Assembly: GCA_022826485.1 (NCBI GenBank)
Contig: JAJDUU010000044.1
Span: 1 to 64,000 of the forward strand
Source of the DNA: Chloroflexota bacterium
Lineage (GTDB): Bacteria > Chloroflexota > UBA11872
Length of the DNA: 64,000 bases
Direction: 5' to 3'
Below, in pieces: positions 43,827 through 52,676 of this stretch; within the stretch, counting starts at the first letter, position 1, and each line of letters begins with the position of its first letter. The translations under genes and the position numbers were made by a program. Below the pieces are notes generated by a model. The model searched no databases. It was not told the origin of the DNA and worked only from the letters and a program-made list of their open reading frames with translations.

Positions 43827-44581
43827 GACTTCACCGTCCACGGCATGAGCAGCCGCCGGTAGTAGTCGATGGCGCCCGTCATCTTGGCCTGCTGGATGGC
43901 GCCCGCCGGGTCCACGTGCTTGGGACAGACGGCGGAGCACTCGCCGACGAACGAGCACTCCCAGATTCCCTCGTCCTTGAGAATCACGTCGCGGCGCTGC
44001 TCGACGCCCTCGTCGCGGGTGTCGAGGTTGTAGCGCTGGGCCAACGCCAGCGCCGCCGGACCAATGAACTCCTCGCTGTGCGACGACACCGGGCAGGCCG
44101 CGTAGCACAGCAGGCAGTTGATGCACATGCTGAACTGCTGATAGGCGGCGTGCTGGGACGGCGTCTGCAGATACTCGGACTTGAGGTCGTCGGTGGCGCC
44201 GTCCTCGCGAATGATCCACGGCTGGACGCTCTCCAGCTTCTCCATGAACCCTTCGAGGTCGGTCACCAGATCGCGCTCGACGTTGAAATTGACCAGCGGC
44301 TCGACCCGGATCGGTCCTGGCAGGTACTCCGAGAGGAACGCGGCGCAGGTGAGCTTGGGGTAGCCGTTGACCATGGCCCCGCACGAGCCGCAGACGCCCA
44401 TGCGGCAGGACCAGCGGTAGGTGAGCGACCCGTCGATCGTGTCCTTGATGTAGTTGAGCGCGTCGAGCACCACCCAGTCCTCGCGGTAGGGCACGTCGTA
44501 GACCTGGTAGGTCGGCTCGTCCCAATCCGGCTGGTAGCGGAAGACCTCGAACTTGACCATAGTCTCGATCGCCGTGCTCAT
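43823..44581 (-). CDS. frdB: Fumarate reductase/succinate dehydrogenase iron-sulfur subunit
   Basis: A 252-residue electron-transfer subunit. It has the 2Fe-2S cysteines in [11 protein letters not shown] and LTC, then [12 protein letters not shown] (4Fe-4S) and [12 protein letters not shown] (3Fe-4S region). It links the FAD subunit to the membrane anchors. The ATG overlaps the frdA stop by four bases, and its own stop overlaps the frdC start. Confidence 0.92.
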   Translation of the reverse strand: MSTAIETMVKFEVFRYQPDWDEPTYQVYDVPYREDWVVLDALNYIKDTIDGSLTYRWSCRMGVCGSCGAMVNGYPKLTCAAFLSEYLPGPIRVEPLVNFNVERDLVTDLEGFMEKLESVQPWIIREDGATDDLKSEYLQTPSQHAAYQQFSMCINCLLCYAACPVSSHSEEFIGPAALALAQRYNLDTRDEGVEQRRDVILKDEGIWECSFVGECSAVCPKHVDPAGAIQQAKMTGAIDYYRRLLMPWTVKS

Positions 44582-46377
44582 GATTCGGTTTTCGCCGCCT
44601 TTGCTTGATCGGTGGAACCGTACGTCCGCGATCCGGGAGGCCATTTCGTAATCACCACGTCGCGGAAGGACACCTCGGGCGTGCCGTCGTCCCCACGCAT
44701 CGCCAGCGAGTGTTTCAAGAACTGGTCGTCGTCCCGCTCCGGGTGGTCGGTGCGCTGGTGGGACCCGCGCGACTCGGTGCGGTCGCGTGCGCTCGCGGCC
44801 AGCGCCAGCGAGATGTCGAGCATGTAGTCCAACTCCAGCGCGCTGATGAGGTCGGTGTTGTAGACGTTGGTGCGGTCGTCGAGATCGACGCCGCCAAAGC
44901 GCTCCCGCAGGTCGCTGAGTGTGGCGTAGGTCTGCTCGATGCCCTCCTGCGTGCGGTAGATGCCGGCGCCTTCTTCCATGGTCGAGGTCATCTCGCGCCG
45001 CAGCTCGGCGACTCGATCGCCGCCGGACGGCTGTTCGAGGATGCGTCGGATGCGATCTCGCTCCCCATCGACCTGCGACGTCAGCCGATCGACCGCCGCT
45101 GGATCGGAGGTGTGCGCGAAGTTTGCCGCGTTCCTCCCGGCGCGCGCGCCGAAGACGACCAGCTCGGTGAGCGAGTTCGAGCCCAGCCGGTTGGCGCCGT
45201 TGATGCTCACGCAGGCGCACTCGCCGGCTGCGTAGAGCCCCGGCAGGCTCGTGGCGGCTTCGATGTCGGTGTCGATGCCGCCCATCATGTAGTGCACCAC
45301 CGGCCGCACGGGGATCGATTCCTTGACGGGGTCGATGCCGCCGTAGTTTCGCGCCAGCTCGCGCACGAAGGGGAGCTTGGTGTCGATCCGGTGCTCGCCA
45401 AGGTGCTGGATGTCCAGGTGCACGTAGTCGCCGTACGTCCCGGAGTAGGTGTTTCCCTTCTCCTGCTCCTTGATGAACGCCTGCGACAGCCGGTCGCGCG
45501 GGCCGAGCTCCATGGTTCGCAATTGCGGATGCCGCGGATCGTCCAGCGGCAGCGGCTCGCCCAGGTCGTAGTCGGCCAGATACCGCTCACCCTTGTTGTT
45601 CCTCAGCACGCCGCCCTCGCCGCGCGACGCCTCGGTGATGAGGATGCCGGTGCCCGGCAGGCCCGTCGGGTGGTATTGCACAAACTCCATGTCCTTCAGC
45701 GCCACCCCGGCCCGATAGGCCATGGCCAGTCCGTCGCCGGTCTTGATGGCGCCGTTGGTGGTGAAGGGGAAGATGCGCCCGAAGCCGCCCGTGGCGATGA
45801 TCACCGCCTTGGCGTAGATGGGCCGCAGCTGCCCGGTGCGCAGCTCGATGGCCGTGCACCCCTGGCACCGGCCGTCGTCTACCAGCAGCTTGGTGGCAAA
45901 CCATTCGTCGTAGCGGGTGATGGACGGGAACTGCAAGCACGTCTGGAACAGGCTGTGGAGAACGTGGAAGCCGGTCTTGTCGGTGGCGAACCAGGTGCGT
46001 TGCAGCTTCATGCCGCCGAACGGCCGCACCGCCACGTGGCCGGTCGCCTCGCGGGACCAGGGGCAGCCCCAGTGCTCGAGCTGGATTAGCTCCCGGGGCG
46101 CTTCCGCCACGAACATCTCGACCGCGTCCTGGTCGGCCAGCCAGTCCGAGCCGCTGATGGTGTCGTAGATGTGGTCTTCGGCGCTGTCGTTGTCCTTGAT
46201 GACCGCGGCCATGCCGCCCTCGGCGGCGACGGTGTGGCTGCGCATCGGATAGACCTTGGACACGATGCCAATGCTGAGGTCGGGGTGCTCTTGGGCTACG
46301 GCGATAGCGGCGCGCAGGCCGGCGCCACCGCCGCCAATCACGAGCACGTCGTGCTGCAGTTGGTCCACGGCGCTCAT
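44578..46377 (-). CDS. frdA: Fumarate reductase/succinate dehydrogenase flavoprotein
   Basis: A 599-residue flavoprotein subunit. [17 protein letters not shown] binds [16 protein letters not shown] contains the His that attaches FAD covalently; [21 protein letters not shown] and GRNAANFA are active-site regions. It reduces fumarate or oxidises succinate. It starts the operon after a 174-base gap with a palindromic repeat (46431-46457). The Frd-type anchors suggest a menaquinone partner, but the physiological direction cannot be read from sequence. Confidence 0.93.
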   Translation of the reverse strand: MSAVDQLQHDVLVIGGGGAGLRAAIAVAQEHPDLSIGIVSKVYPMRSHTVAAEGGMAAVIKDNDSAEDHIYDTISGSDWLADQDAVEMFVAEAPRELIQLEHWGCPWSREATGHVAVRPFGGMKLQRTWFATDKTGFHVLHSLFQTCLQFPSITRYDEWFATKLLVDDGRCQGCTAIELRTGQLRPIYAKAVIIATGGFGRIFPFTTNGAIKTGDGLAMAYRAGVALKDMEFVQYHPTGLPGTGILITEASRGEGGVLRNNKGERYLADYDLGEPLPLDDPRHPQLRTMELGPRDRLSQAFIKEQEKGNTYSGTYGDYVHLDIQHLGEHRIDTKLPFVRELARNYGGIDPVKESIPVRPVVHYMMGGIDTDIEAATSLPGLYAAGECACVSINGANRLGSNSLTELVVFGARAGRNAANFAHTSDPAAVDRLTSQVDGERDRIRRILEQPSGGDRVAELRREMTSTMEEGAGIYRTQEGIEQTYATLSDLRERFGGVDLDDRTNVYNTDLISALELDYMLDISLALAASARDRTESRGSHQRTDHPERDDDQFLKHSLAMRGDDGTPEVSFRDVVITKWPPGSRTYGSTDQAKAAKTES

Positions 46378-46430
46378 GGTAGGCAGCCGGTGTCAGGGCC
46401 GCAAAGCTAGTCCGCGGAAAATCTTCGGTC

Positions 46431-46457
46431 CGTCATTCCCGCGCAGGCGGGAATCTA
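46431..46457. repeat. Short palindromic repeat
   Basis: Arms attcccgc and gcgggaat around a short loop, one copy of the dispersed family also found at 22376 and 51514. It lies between frdA and the CcmI-adjacent gene. Confidence 0.65.
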
Positions 46458-46551
46458 CGCCTAGGTTGGCTCCGCACGCCACGAACGCCCCGCATGTCAG
46501 CCTGCGAATGCCAACCCGCCGTTCCACATCCCAGTTGCAAAGACTGTTGCA

Positions 46552-47757
46552 CTAAGGCGCCGGTCCTTGTGCCCCTCGGTCCCGCCGCAGCTCTACCGCG
46601 AGGTCCGGGCGACGCTCGATCAGGTCAACCAGCTCCGCGCGCATCACCGCGTGTTCAGGGTCGGACCGCTGATTCGAGCGTTGCAGGCTCGCTAAAAGCT
46701 GCCGCGCTCGCGTGAGGTCGTCCGGCGCCGGACGCGGCCGCCAGACGCGACGGTGCGCGGCGAATACGAGCGATAGGGCCACCCCGCATCCAGCCGCGAT
46801 GAGCGCCCACCGGTCGGCGGTGGTGGTGCGGATGACGCGCACGATGCCGGGCAATGTGGTGTCCGAGACCTCGATGGCGAACGTGGTGCGTGCGGCGACG
46901 TCACGTGCCTCCCAGCGGTCGACGGCGATCCCGGCAAACGACGTGGCCACCTGCGGCGCCAACCCTGCGGGATTCGTCACCAGAACGTCCTGCTCGCTCA
47001 ACAGCCGCACGACGCCCGCCGGCAGTCCGATCAGCCAGTCGAAGCTGGCGGCGCCATCGATGAGACGGACCTGATAGGCGTAGGCGATGGTGGTCACGCC
47101 AGGTCGCAGCGGCGCCAGCACCGCGAATCCCGGGCCGCCAATGACCAGTTCATCGGCGCCAAATCCGCTCACCGGCTGCAGGCCGAACGCGCCGTCGGGC
47201 ACGGCGAACCTCAGCGGTGGCGGGGCAGTGGTCGAGGCGTTCGGCAGGAACGTTCGGTCGCCGGGAACCAGGACGTCGATCACGTCCAGGATGGCGATGG
47301 CATCGGCCGTCTGATGGCGCAGGAGCCGCGACACGGATTGCAGCGAGATACCCGGGTCCTGACCGGTGGATTCGTAGACGGTGAGGGTAGTCTCGACTTC
47401 CGTGCGACCGTCGAAGCTGATCCCGTCGGTGGCATAGGACACGCCCTGGTATTCCACGTGGGCGAAGTACGCCGCATCCCCCGTTCTCGGAAGATCAGCG
47501 AATACAAAGGTCCCGTCCTGATCGACGCCGGTGGTGAGGGTGGGAAGCGCATCCGGGCCGCGTCGCCCGACAAGCGATACGACCAGATCGGCCGGCACGG
47601 CGGCGCCGGAGGTGCCGTTGACCACGGTGCCGCGGATCACTCCCTGGTCCTGGGCGCCGACCGGTTGCCAGGCGGTGATGACGGTGATCGCAAGCGCCGC
47701 CACGGCGAGCAGCCGCGGCAGCGTCCGTCGGCGCGCCGGCTTCGCGGCTATCCCCAT
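46552..47757 (-). CDS. Secreted protein with carboxypeptidase-regulatory-like domain
   Basis: A 401-residue protein of unknown function. It has a signal peptide (about 1-35), a region GVIRGTVVNGTSGAAVPADLVVSL like carboxypeptidase regulatory (CarboxypepD_reg) or SpaA-type Ig domains, then Ig-like material with a predicted C-terminal membrane helix near WALIAAGCGVALSLVFAAH and a basic tail. It overlaps the start of the previous gene's end by ten bases and thus belongs to the ccm operon. It may be an envelope factor for cytochrome assembly or have a separate role; I cannot name it. Confidence 0.6.
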   Translation of the reverse strand: MGIAAKPARRRTLPRLLAVAALAITVITAWQPVGAQDQGVIRGTVVNGTSGAAVPADLVVSLVGRRGPDALPTLTTGVDQDGTFVFADLPRTGDAAYFAHVEYQGVSYATDGISFDGRTEVETTLTVYESTGQDPGISLQSVSRLLRHQTADAIAILDVIDVLVPGDRTFLPNASTTAPPPLRFAVPDGAFGLQPVSGFGADELVIGGPGFAVLAPLRPGVTTIAYAYQVRLIDGAASFDWLIGLPAGVVRLLSEQDVLVTNPAGLAPQVATSFAGIAVDRWEARDVAARTTFAIEVSDTTLPGIVRVIRTTTADRWALIAAGCGVALSLVFAAHRRVWRPRPAPDDLTRARQLLASLQRSNQRSDPEHAVMRAELVDLIERRPDLAVELRRDRGAQGPAP

Positions 47758-49001
47758 GACGCGCCCAGGTCGCGGCTGCGAAACACCGTGCCGTCGCGGG
47801 CGACGGCGTACAGGTCGCGCGGCGCCGCGGCGCTGCCGGTGACGACGACGATGTCGGCGGCGAGCACGAGGCGGTTCCAGGACTGCATGCCGTCAACGGA
47901 CTTGAACACGCCGGCGTCGGTGGCCACGTACACCGCGCCCTGGAATTCTTGGCCGGTGGGCGAGACGTATTGATCACCGCTGTTCGGCTCGTAGTGCAGC
48001 GAGCGCACGTTGACGGTCGGCAATGCTCCGTTGACGAAGCCGTTGGCGCTGCGCCAGCTCCCGTCCAGTCCCGCGGCCAGCACGCCCTCGGTGGACGTGC
48101 TCACCACGATTTGCAGCTCGGGCTGCTCGACGATCGCCAGCCCGGTCACGTTTGGCGGCGCTGCCACCGGCAGTGAGCGCCAGGTGGAACCGTCGTCATC
48201 CGAGGCGTGCACGGCGCCGGTTGTGTCGATCGCTATCAGGAGATCGGAGTGGCCCGCGGACGCGAGCCGCGCCAGGTCGAGCGACGATGCCCCTGGGATC
48301 CAGCCGGCTCCCGTGCCGTCGCCGCGAAACGGCCCGTCGTCGCTGACGGCCACGAAGCCGGAGCGCGTCGCCGCCACCGAACTCGTCGCGCGCGGAAAGT
48401 CGACGGGCTGCCAGGTGGCGCCGCCATCGTTGCTGACCTGGAGCCCCGCCGGGTGCGCGGCCACCAGCGTCTCCGGGTCGGTGGACGAAACCGCCACCGC
48501 GACGATTGCCGCGACGCCCACGTTGCCCACGGCGGTTTGCTCGCCGAGTCCCTCGCGCGCGCCCAGGGTCACGATGAGCACCACCGCAACGAGTCCCACC
48601 GTCAACGTTGCCCCCATGAGCAGCCAGACCAGCGGGCGTCGCGTCGATGCGGGCGCCGCGCCGGGCGTCGCGCGCTCGGGCATCCGCGGCCGTTCGGCAA
48701 GCAGATGCTCCACGTGGGCCTCGGCGCGGGCGCGCCGCCGCTCGTGCGCGCTGAGCTCCAGTGCAGCCTGGCGGCGCGTCTCCGCCGTGAGCTCGGCGTG
48801 CTCGGCGTCGCTGATCGCGCCGCGAAGTCGCTCGAGATCAAGATCGGTCATCAGATCCAGCGACCGCTGCACGTCATCGCTGAACTGCTGACGGCGGGGA
48901 CTGACGCGCCGGGCCGTGTCGCGCAGCAGCGGCGAGGTGACCCAGGCCAGCCCGCCAACGGCGACAAGGGCCAGGCCAACCAGCAGGACGACCGGCGTCA
49001 C
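47748..49001 (-). CDS. CcmI-like membrane domain fused to a BNR/sortilin-like propeller
   Basis: A 417-residue protein. The first ~110 residues have a membrane helix, DLDLERLRGAISDAEHAEL and an ARAEAHVEHLL stretch, resembling the CcmI heme-lyase chaperone N-terminus. A second helix (RPLVWLLMGATLTVGLVAVVLIV) follows, and the C-terminal ~250 residues carry BNR/Ycf48-type repeats (VSNDGGATWQPV, ASDDDGSTWRSL, RSRDLGASWG). The GTG at 49001 overlaps the ccmH stop. Its place after ccmH matches ccmI; the propeller may act in apocytochrome handling. Function inferred. Confidence 0.6.
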   Translation of the reverse strand: MTPVVLLVGLALVAVGGLAWVTSPLLRDTARRVSPRRQQFSDDVQRSLDLMTDLDLERLRGAISDAEHAELTAETRRQAALELSAHERRRARAEAHVEHLLAERPRMPERATPGAAPASTRRPLVWLLMGATLTVGLVAVVLIVTLGAREGLGEQTAVGNVGVAAIVAVAVSSTDPETLVAAHPAGLQVSNDGGATWQPVDFPRATSSVAATRSGFVAVSDDGPFRGDGTGAGWIPGASSLDLARLASAGHSDLLIAIDTTGAVHASDDDGSTWRSLPVAAPPNVTGLAIVEQPELQIVVSTSTEGVLAAGLDGSWRSANGFVNGALPTVNVRSLHYEPNSGDQYVSPTGQEFQGAVYVATDAGVFKSVDGMQSWNRLVLAADIVVVTGSAAAPRDLYAVARDGTVFRSRDLGASWG

Positions 49002-49474
49002 GTACGTTCGCCGTTGGGCGGATGCCGGAGCCGGTCGATTCGGGCCTCGAGCTCGCCCAGGTTCTCGTCGGCCGTCGGGACCGGTTGCGGCCGGCGTCGC
49101 AGCAGCACCACGCCCACGGCCAGGACGCCCGCGGCGGCGGCGATGATCGGCCCCAGCCAAACGCCCAGCGCCAGACCCTGCTTCGGCGGGTCGCGCAGAA
49201 CGCCGACGCCGTAACGCGTCTCGAAGAAGTCGAAAATCTCCTCGTCCGACGCGCCGTCCGCGATCTTCTCGTTGATCAGCGCGCGCATTTGCCGCGCCAA
49301 GGGTGCGTTGGACTCCTTGACCGATTGGCCCTGACAGACCGGGCAGTCAAGCTGGTCGGCGAGGCGCGATTGCCGGGCGTACAGCGCGTCGGCGTCGCTC
49401 TCCTCGGCGAGGACTGCCGGGACGCTGAGGCTCGCGACGAGGAGCAATGCCGCGGCGGTCGCTCGGAGGTTCAC
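48998..49474 (-). CDS. ccmH: Cytochrome c maturation protein CcmH
   Basis: A 158-residue protein with a signal peptide, the heme-lyase redox motif CPVCQGQSVKESNAPLA near residue 45, and a C-terminal membrane helix. CcmH keeps apocytochrome cysteines reduced for heme ligation with CcmF. The GTG at 49474 overlaps the ccmF stop and starts a good signal peptide; the frame extends upstream but that part is inside ccmF. A separate CcmG is not seen nearby. Confidence 0.85.
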   Translation of the reverse strand: MNLRATAAALLLVASLSVPAVLAEESDADALYARQSRLADQLDCPVCQGQSVKESNAPLARQMRALINEKIADGASDEEIFDFFETRYGVGVLRDPPKQGLALGVWLGPIIAAAAGVLAVGVVLLRRRPQPVPTADENLGELEARIDRLRHPPNGERT

Positions 49475-51471
49475 GGTCCAGCCGGTTGCCGTGCCGGCGA
49501 CGCCGCGGCCGGGGCTCGCCGAGGCGCGGCGCCGGGCCAGGCGATCACGAGCACGCCGATGAAGTACAGCACGCCGCCGACCCAAAGCAGCGGCACGAGC
49601 GGATTCACCAGGATGCGGAAGGACGCAACCGACCCGTCTGGCTCCCATTCGTCAAGCAGGACGTAGAGATCGTCGAGCGCGGGGAATGTAGTGCGAATCG
49701 CGACGTCGGACGTGGGCTGGTTCTCCCAGCCCGCGTGAATGCGGCGCGACGGCGTGAGGCGCGCCGGCGGTTGATCGCCGCGCGCCACGTCGAGGTCGGC
49801 GTAGATGGTCGTCAGGCCGGGCTGCGACAGCGGGCGCAGGCCGCGAAACGTCACGGTGTGACCGTCGACGGTCGCGGACTCTCCCAGCGCCAGGCGCACG
49901 GCGGACTCCTGCGCGAAGGACGCCGAGCCGACGATCCCGATGGCGAAGACTGCGATGCTGAAATGCGCGATATTGCTCCCCAGGCGACGCCGGCTGCCAA
50001 GAAGTCGCAGCGCGATGCGGGGCTCATCAGCCGAAGCCGCCGGCCGGGCGCGAACGCTGCGCACGACTTCGAGCAACGCTCCGACGCCCACGAGGGCGGC
50101 CAGGCCAAACCCCAGCACGGCGAGTCCGGCGCGCATGCCCACGGCGAGCAGTACGGCGGAGACCACGACTGTGACGAGGATCGGCCAGCGGGTGGCCCGC
50201 CACGCGGCGCGCCCCGTCGTGCGCCGCCAGGCCAGCAGCGGGCCAATCCCCAACAGCCCGAGCATGAACAGCAGCAACGGCACGGTGACCTGGGCGTAGA
50301 ACGGCGGTCCCACCGCAATGCGAACGCCTTGCACCAGTTCGGAGAAGATTGGAAACACGGTGCCCCAGAGCACCGCCACCAGCACCGCCATAAGCAACAG
50401 ATTGTTGAGCAGGACCCCGGCTTCCTTGGACGCCAGCGACTCGATAGGCAAGGGGGCTCGCAGCAGCGGCAGGCGGTACAGGAAGGCCAGGACGGCGATC
50501 ACCATCACGATGCCGACGAACGTGAGAAAGATCGGCCCCACGTCGGAGAGCGCGAACGAGTGCACCGACGTGAGAATCCCGCTGCGCACCACGAACGTGC
50601 CGAAGACGGCCAGCGCGAAGCCAAGCAGCACCAGCCCCACCGACCACGCTCGAAGCTGGCCGCGCCGCTCCTGCGCCAGCGCCGAGTGGATGTAGGCCGT
50701 GGCCGCGAGCCACGGAAGCAGCGCGACGTTCTCGACCGGGTCCCAACCCCAATAGCCGCCCCACCCCAGCACGCGGTAGGCCCACCAGGCGCCAAGCAGC
50801 AAGCCCGCGCCCTGGATGGCCCAGGCCACGAGCATCCAGTTGCGCATTTCGCGCAGCCAATCCTGGGAGAGCCGGCCCGCGGCCAGCATCGCCACCGCAA
50901 ACGCGAACGGAATGGTGAACGACATGTATCCGGTGAGCAGCATGGGCGGATGCACCTGCATGCCGCTGTCCCAGAGCAGCGGATTCAACCCGCGTCCGTC
51001 GACCGGCGCCACGACCAGCCGCTGAAACGGGCTTGAGACGAAGACCAGCACGCCGATGAAAAAGAGCGCGATGGCCGCCAGCGTGCCGATGCCCCAGGGC
51101 GCGAGCGCGTCGTCGCGCTTGGACATGCGCCAGGCCGCGAGGGCGCTGAAGAGACTGAGCCCCCAGGCCCAGAACAGCAGCGACCCCTCCTGGCCGCCCC
51201 ACAGAGCCGAAATCGTGAGACCCAGCGGCATCGAGCGGCTGGACGTGTCCGCGACGAAGGCGATCGAGAAGTCCTGGCTGAGAAATCCCGCGGCGAGGGT
51301 GGAGACGGCGATGGTCACGACGGCGGCCAGGACGATGGCGGCGTTGCGCGCGGCGTCCGTGAAGCCGGGGCTGCGCCGCCAGACGGCCAGCCCGCTCATC
51401 GTGAGCTGCAGCACCGCAACGCCAAAGGCCAGCCCGAGCGCCATGCGGCCAACCACCACCAGGTCAATCAA
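49471..51471 (-). CDS. ccmF: Heme lyase CcmF
   Basis: A 666-residue polytopic membrane protein, the heme lyase of system I cytochrome c maturation. The tryptophan-rich domain WGGYWGWDPVENVALLPWL is the WWD signature that holds heme, with conserved His residues in flanking helices. More than a dozen hydrophobic segments are visible. The start appears to be a TTG at 51471. It is followed by ccmH with a four-base overlap. Confidence 0.9.
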   Translation of the reverse strand: MIDLVVVGRMALGLAFGVAVLQLTMSGLAVWRRSPGFTDAARNAAIVLAAVVTIAVSTLAAGFLSQDFSIAFVADTSSRSMPLGLTISALWGGQEGSLLFWAWGLSLFSALAAWRMSKRDDALAPWGIGTLAAIALFFIGVLVFVSSPFQRLVVAPVDGRGLNPLLWDSGMQVHPPMLLTGYMSFTIPFAFAVAMLAAGRLSQDWLREMRNWMLVAWAIQGAGLLLGAWWAYRVLGWGGYWGWDPVENVALLPWLAATAYIHSALAQERRGQLRAWSVGLVLLGFALAVFGTFVVRSGILTSVHSFALSDVGPIFLTFVGIVMVIAVLAFLYRLPLLRAPLPIESLASKEAGVLLNNLLLMAVLVAVLWGTVFPIFSELVQGVRIAVGPPFYAQVTVPLLLFMLGLLGIGPLLAWRRTTGRAAWRATRWPILVTVVVSAVLLAVGMRAGLAVLGFGLAALVGVGALLEVVRSVRARPAASADEPRIALRLLGSRRRLGSNIAHFSIAVFAIGIVGSASFAQESAVRLALGESATVDGHTVTFRGLRPLSQPGLTTIYADLDVARGDQPPARLTPSRRIHAGWENQPTSDVAIRTTFPALDDLYVLLDEWEPDGSVASFRILVNPLVPLLWVGGVLYFIGVLVIAWPGAAPRRAPAAASPARQPAGP

Positions 51472-51730
51472 CGGCGAGGCCCTTCCTAGCCGGAAGCGCC
51501 CAGTCCCTGGTCTTCATTCCCGCGAAGGCGGGAATCCAGGTGCCTCCTGACCAGGGTGCGCAGAGAGTCCTTGGGGAGATAGTTGGCCCTGTCGGATTAC
51601 GCAACCGTCTCGTTGCACACGGAGGCTACCGCGTCGACGCGCAATGGCGGCATGCGGATTCGCACTTGTCTACCGGCCAAGAGCCACCGTCCGCCTCACA
51701 AGCGATGCACGGGCAAGCGGAAGGTTGAAA
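51472..51730. repeat. 259-base gap between ccmF and ccmD
   Basis: Holds one short palindromic repeat at 51514-51540 (arms attcccgc/gcgggaat) and otherwise no recognised feature. It separates the ccmE-ccmAB-ccmC-ccmD group from ccmF-ccmH. A second promoter or transcription start may lie here. Confidence 0.55.
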
Positions 51731-51892
51731 CTACTCCGAAGCTTGTCGGCGTTGCGCGTCAAGCTCCTGGCGCACGTCGTGAACGGCGTCCCGGACGCCG
51801 CGAATGCGCCCCGTGACGAACACCAGGTAGCCGAACAGCAGCACCCAGATCACCGCGTACCCGATGAACAGAAACACCAGCTCTTGCGTCAT
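51731..51892 (-). CDS. ccmD: CcmD-like small membrane protein
   Basis: A 53-residue protein with one helix (VFLFIGYAVIWVLLFGYLVFV) and a basic, coiled tail, the shape of CcmD, which releases holo-CcmE from CcmABC. Its ATG overlaps the ccmC stop as ATGA. It is very short and easily missed by gene callers. Confidence 0.75.
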   Translation of the reverse strand: MTQELVFLFIGYAVIWVLLFGYLVFVTGRIRGVRDAVHDVRQELDAQRRQASE

Positions 51893-52665
51893 TTCCCAGC
51901 CTCCGGCGTGGACTCGCCACCTGTCAGCCGCAATTCCTCGAGCCGATTGCGGACGATATCTCTTAGACCCTCTCCCTCGTCGCTGGCACGCTCCAAGAGA
52001 TATCGCTGGCGGATGAGCACGAAACAAAACACGGTGAACGCGACCACGGTGACCACCAGCGTGAGCACCATCTCCGAGGTCAGTCCGGCGCGCGTGACCG
52101 ACTGCACCGGGTGCAGGCTGCGCCACCATTCCACGGAGTACCACACGATGGGCACGTCGACGAAGCCCACGATGCCGAAGATGGCGGCGACGCGCCGGCG
52201 AGTGTCGGCGTTGTCGATGTACATCCGCAGCGCCAGGTAAGCCACGTAGATGAACCACAGCACCAACGTCGTCGTGAGCCGGGGGTCCCAGGTCCACCAG
52301 ACGCCCCAGACGTGTCGACCCCAGATGGAGCCGCTGATCAGCGTGAGCGTGGTGAAGAGCACTCCGACCTCGGCCGATGCCACCGCCAGGCTGTCCCAAC
52401 GCGGGTTGCGCCGCCACAGGTACATCACGCTGGCGACGGCGACGACGCCAAAGGCGAGAAAGGCCAGCCACGCCACCGCCACGTGACCGTAAAGCAGGCG
52501 GTGGGCGTCACCCTGCACGCGCTCCGCCGGCGCGTAGATGAAGATCATGTAGAGGGCCACGGCCATCAGGACGAGCAGCGCCGTGTACACGATGAATCCC
52601 CGCCAGCCGAATAGCGGCGGTTGCTTGACCGCCTGGCGGCGAACTACGGATTTGGCAAGGCTCAC
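51889..52665 (-). CDS. ccmC: Heme exporter/handling protein CcmC
   Basis: A 258-residue protein with six helices and the WWD motif WGVWWTWDPRLT, which binds heme and transfers it to CcmE. The true start is the GTG at 52665, twelve bases beyond the ccmAB stop; the open frame extends further upstream inside the neighbouring gene. Followed by ccmD. Confidence 0.88.
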   Translation of the reverse strand: MSLAKSVVRRQAVKQPPLFGWRGFIVYTALLVLMAVALYMIFIYAPAERVQGDAHRLLYGHVAVAWLAFLAFGVVAVASVMYLWRRNPRWDSLAVASAEVGVLFTTLTLISGSIWGRHVWGVWWTWDPRLTTTLVLWFIYVAYLALRMYIDNADTRRRVAAIFGIVGFVDVPIVWYSVEWWRSLHPVQSVTRAGLTSEMVLTLVVTVVAFTVFCFVLIRQRYLLERASDEGEGLRDIVRNRLEELRLTGGESTPEAGK

Positions 52666-52676
52666 GTCACGAATTC

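Noticed and set aside
49447-51036. 529-codon open frame opposite ccmF
   Set aside because: Composed mainly of His, Gln and Arg; antisense of the hydrophobic CcmF.
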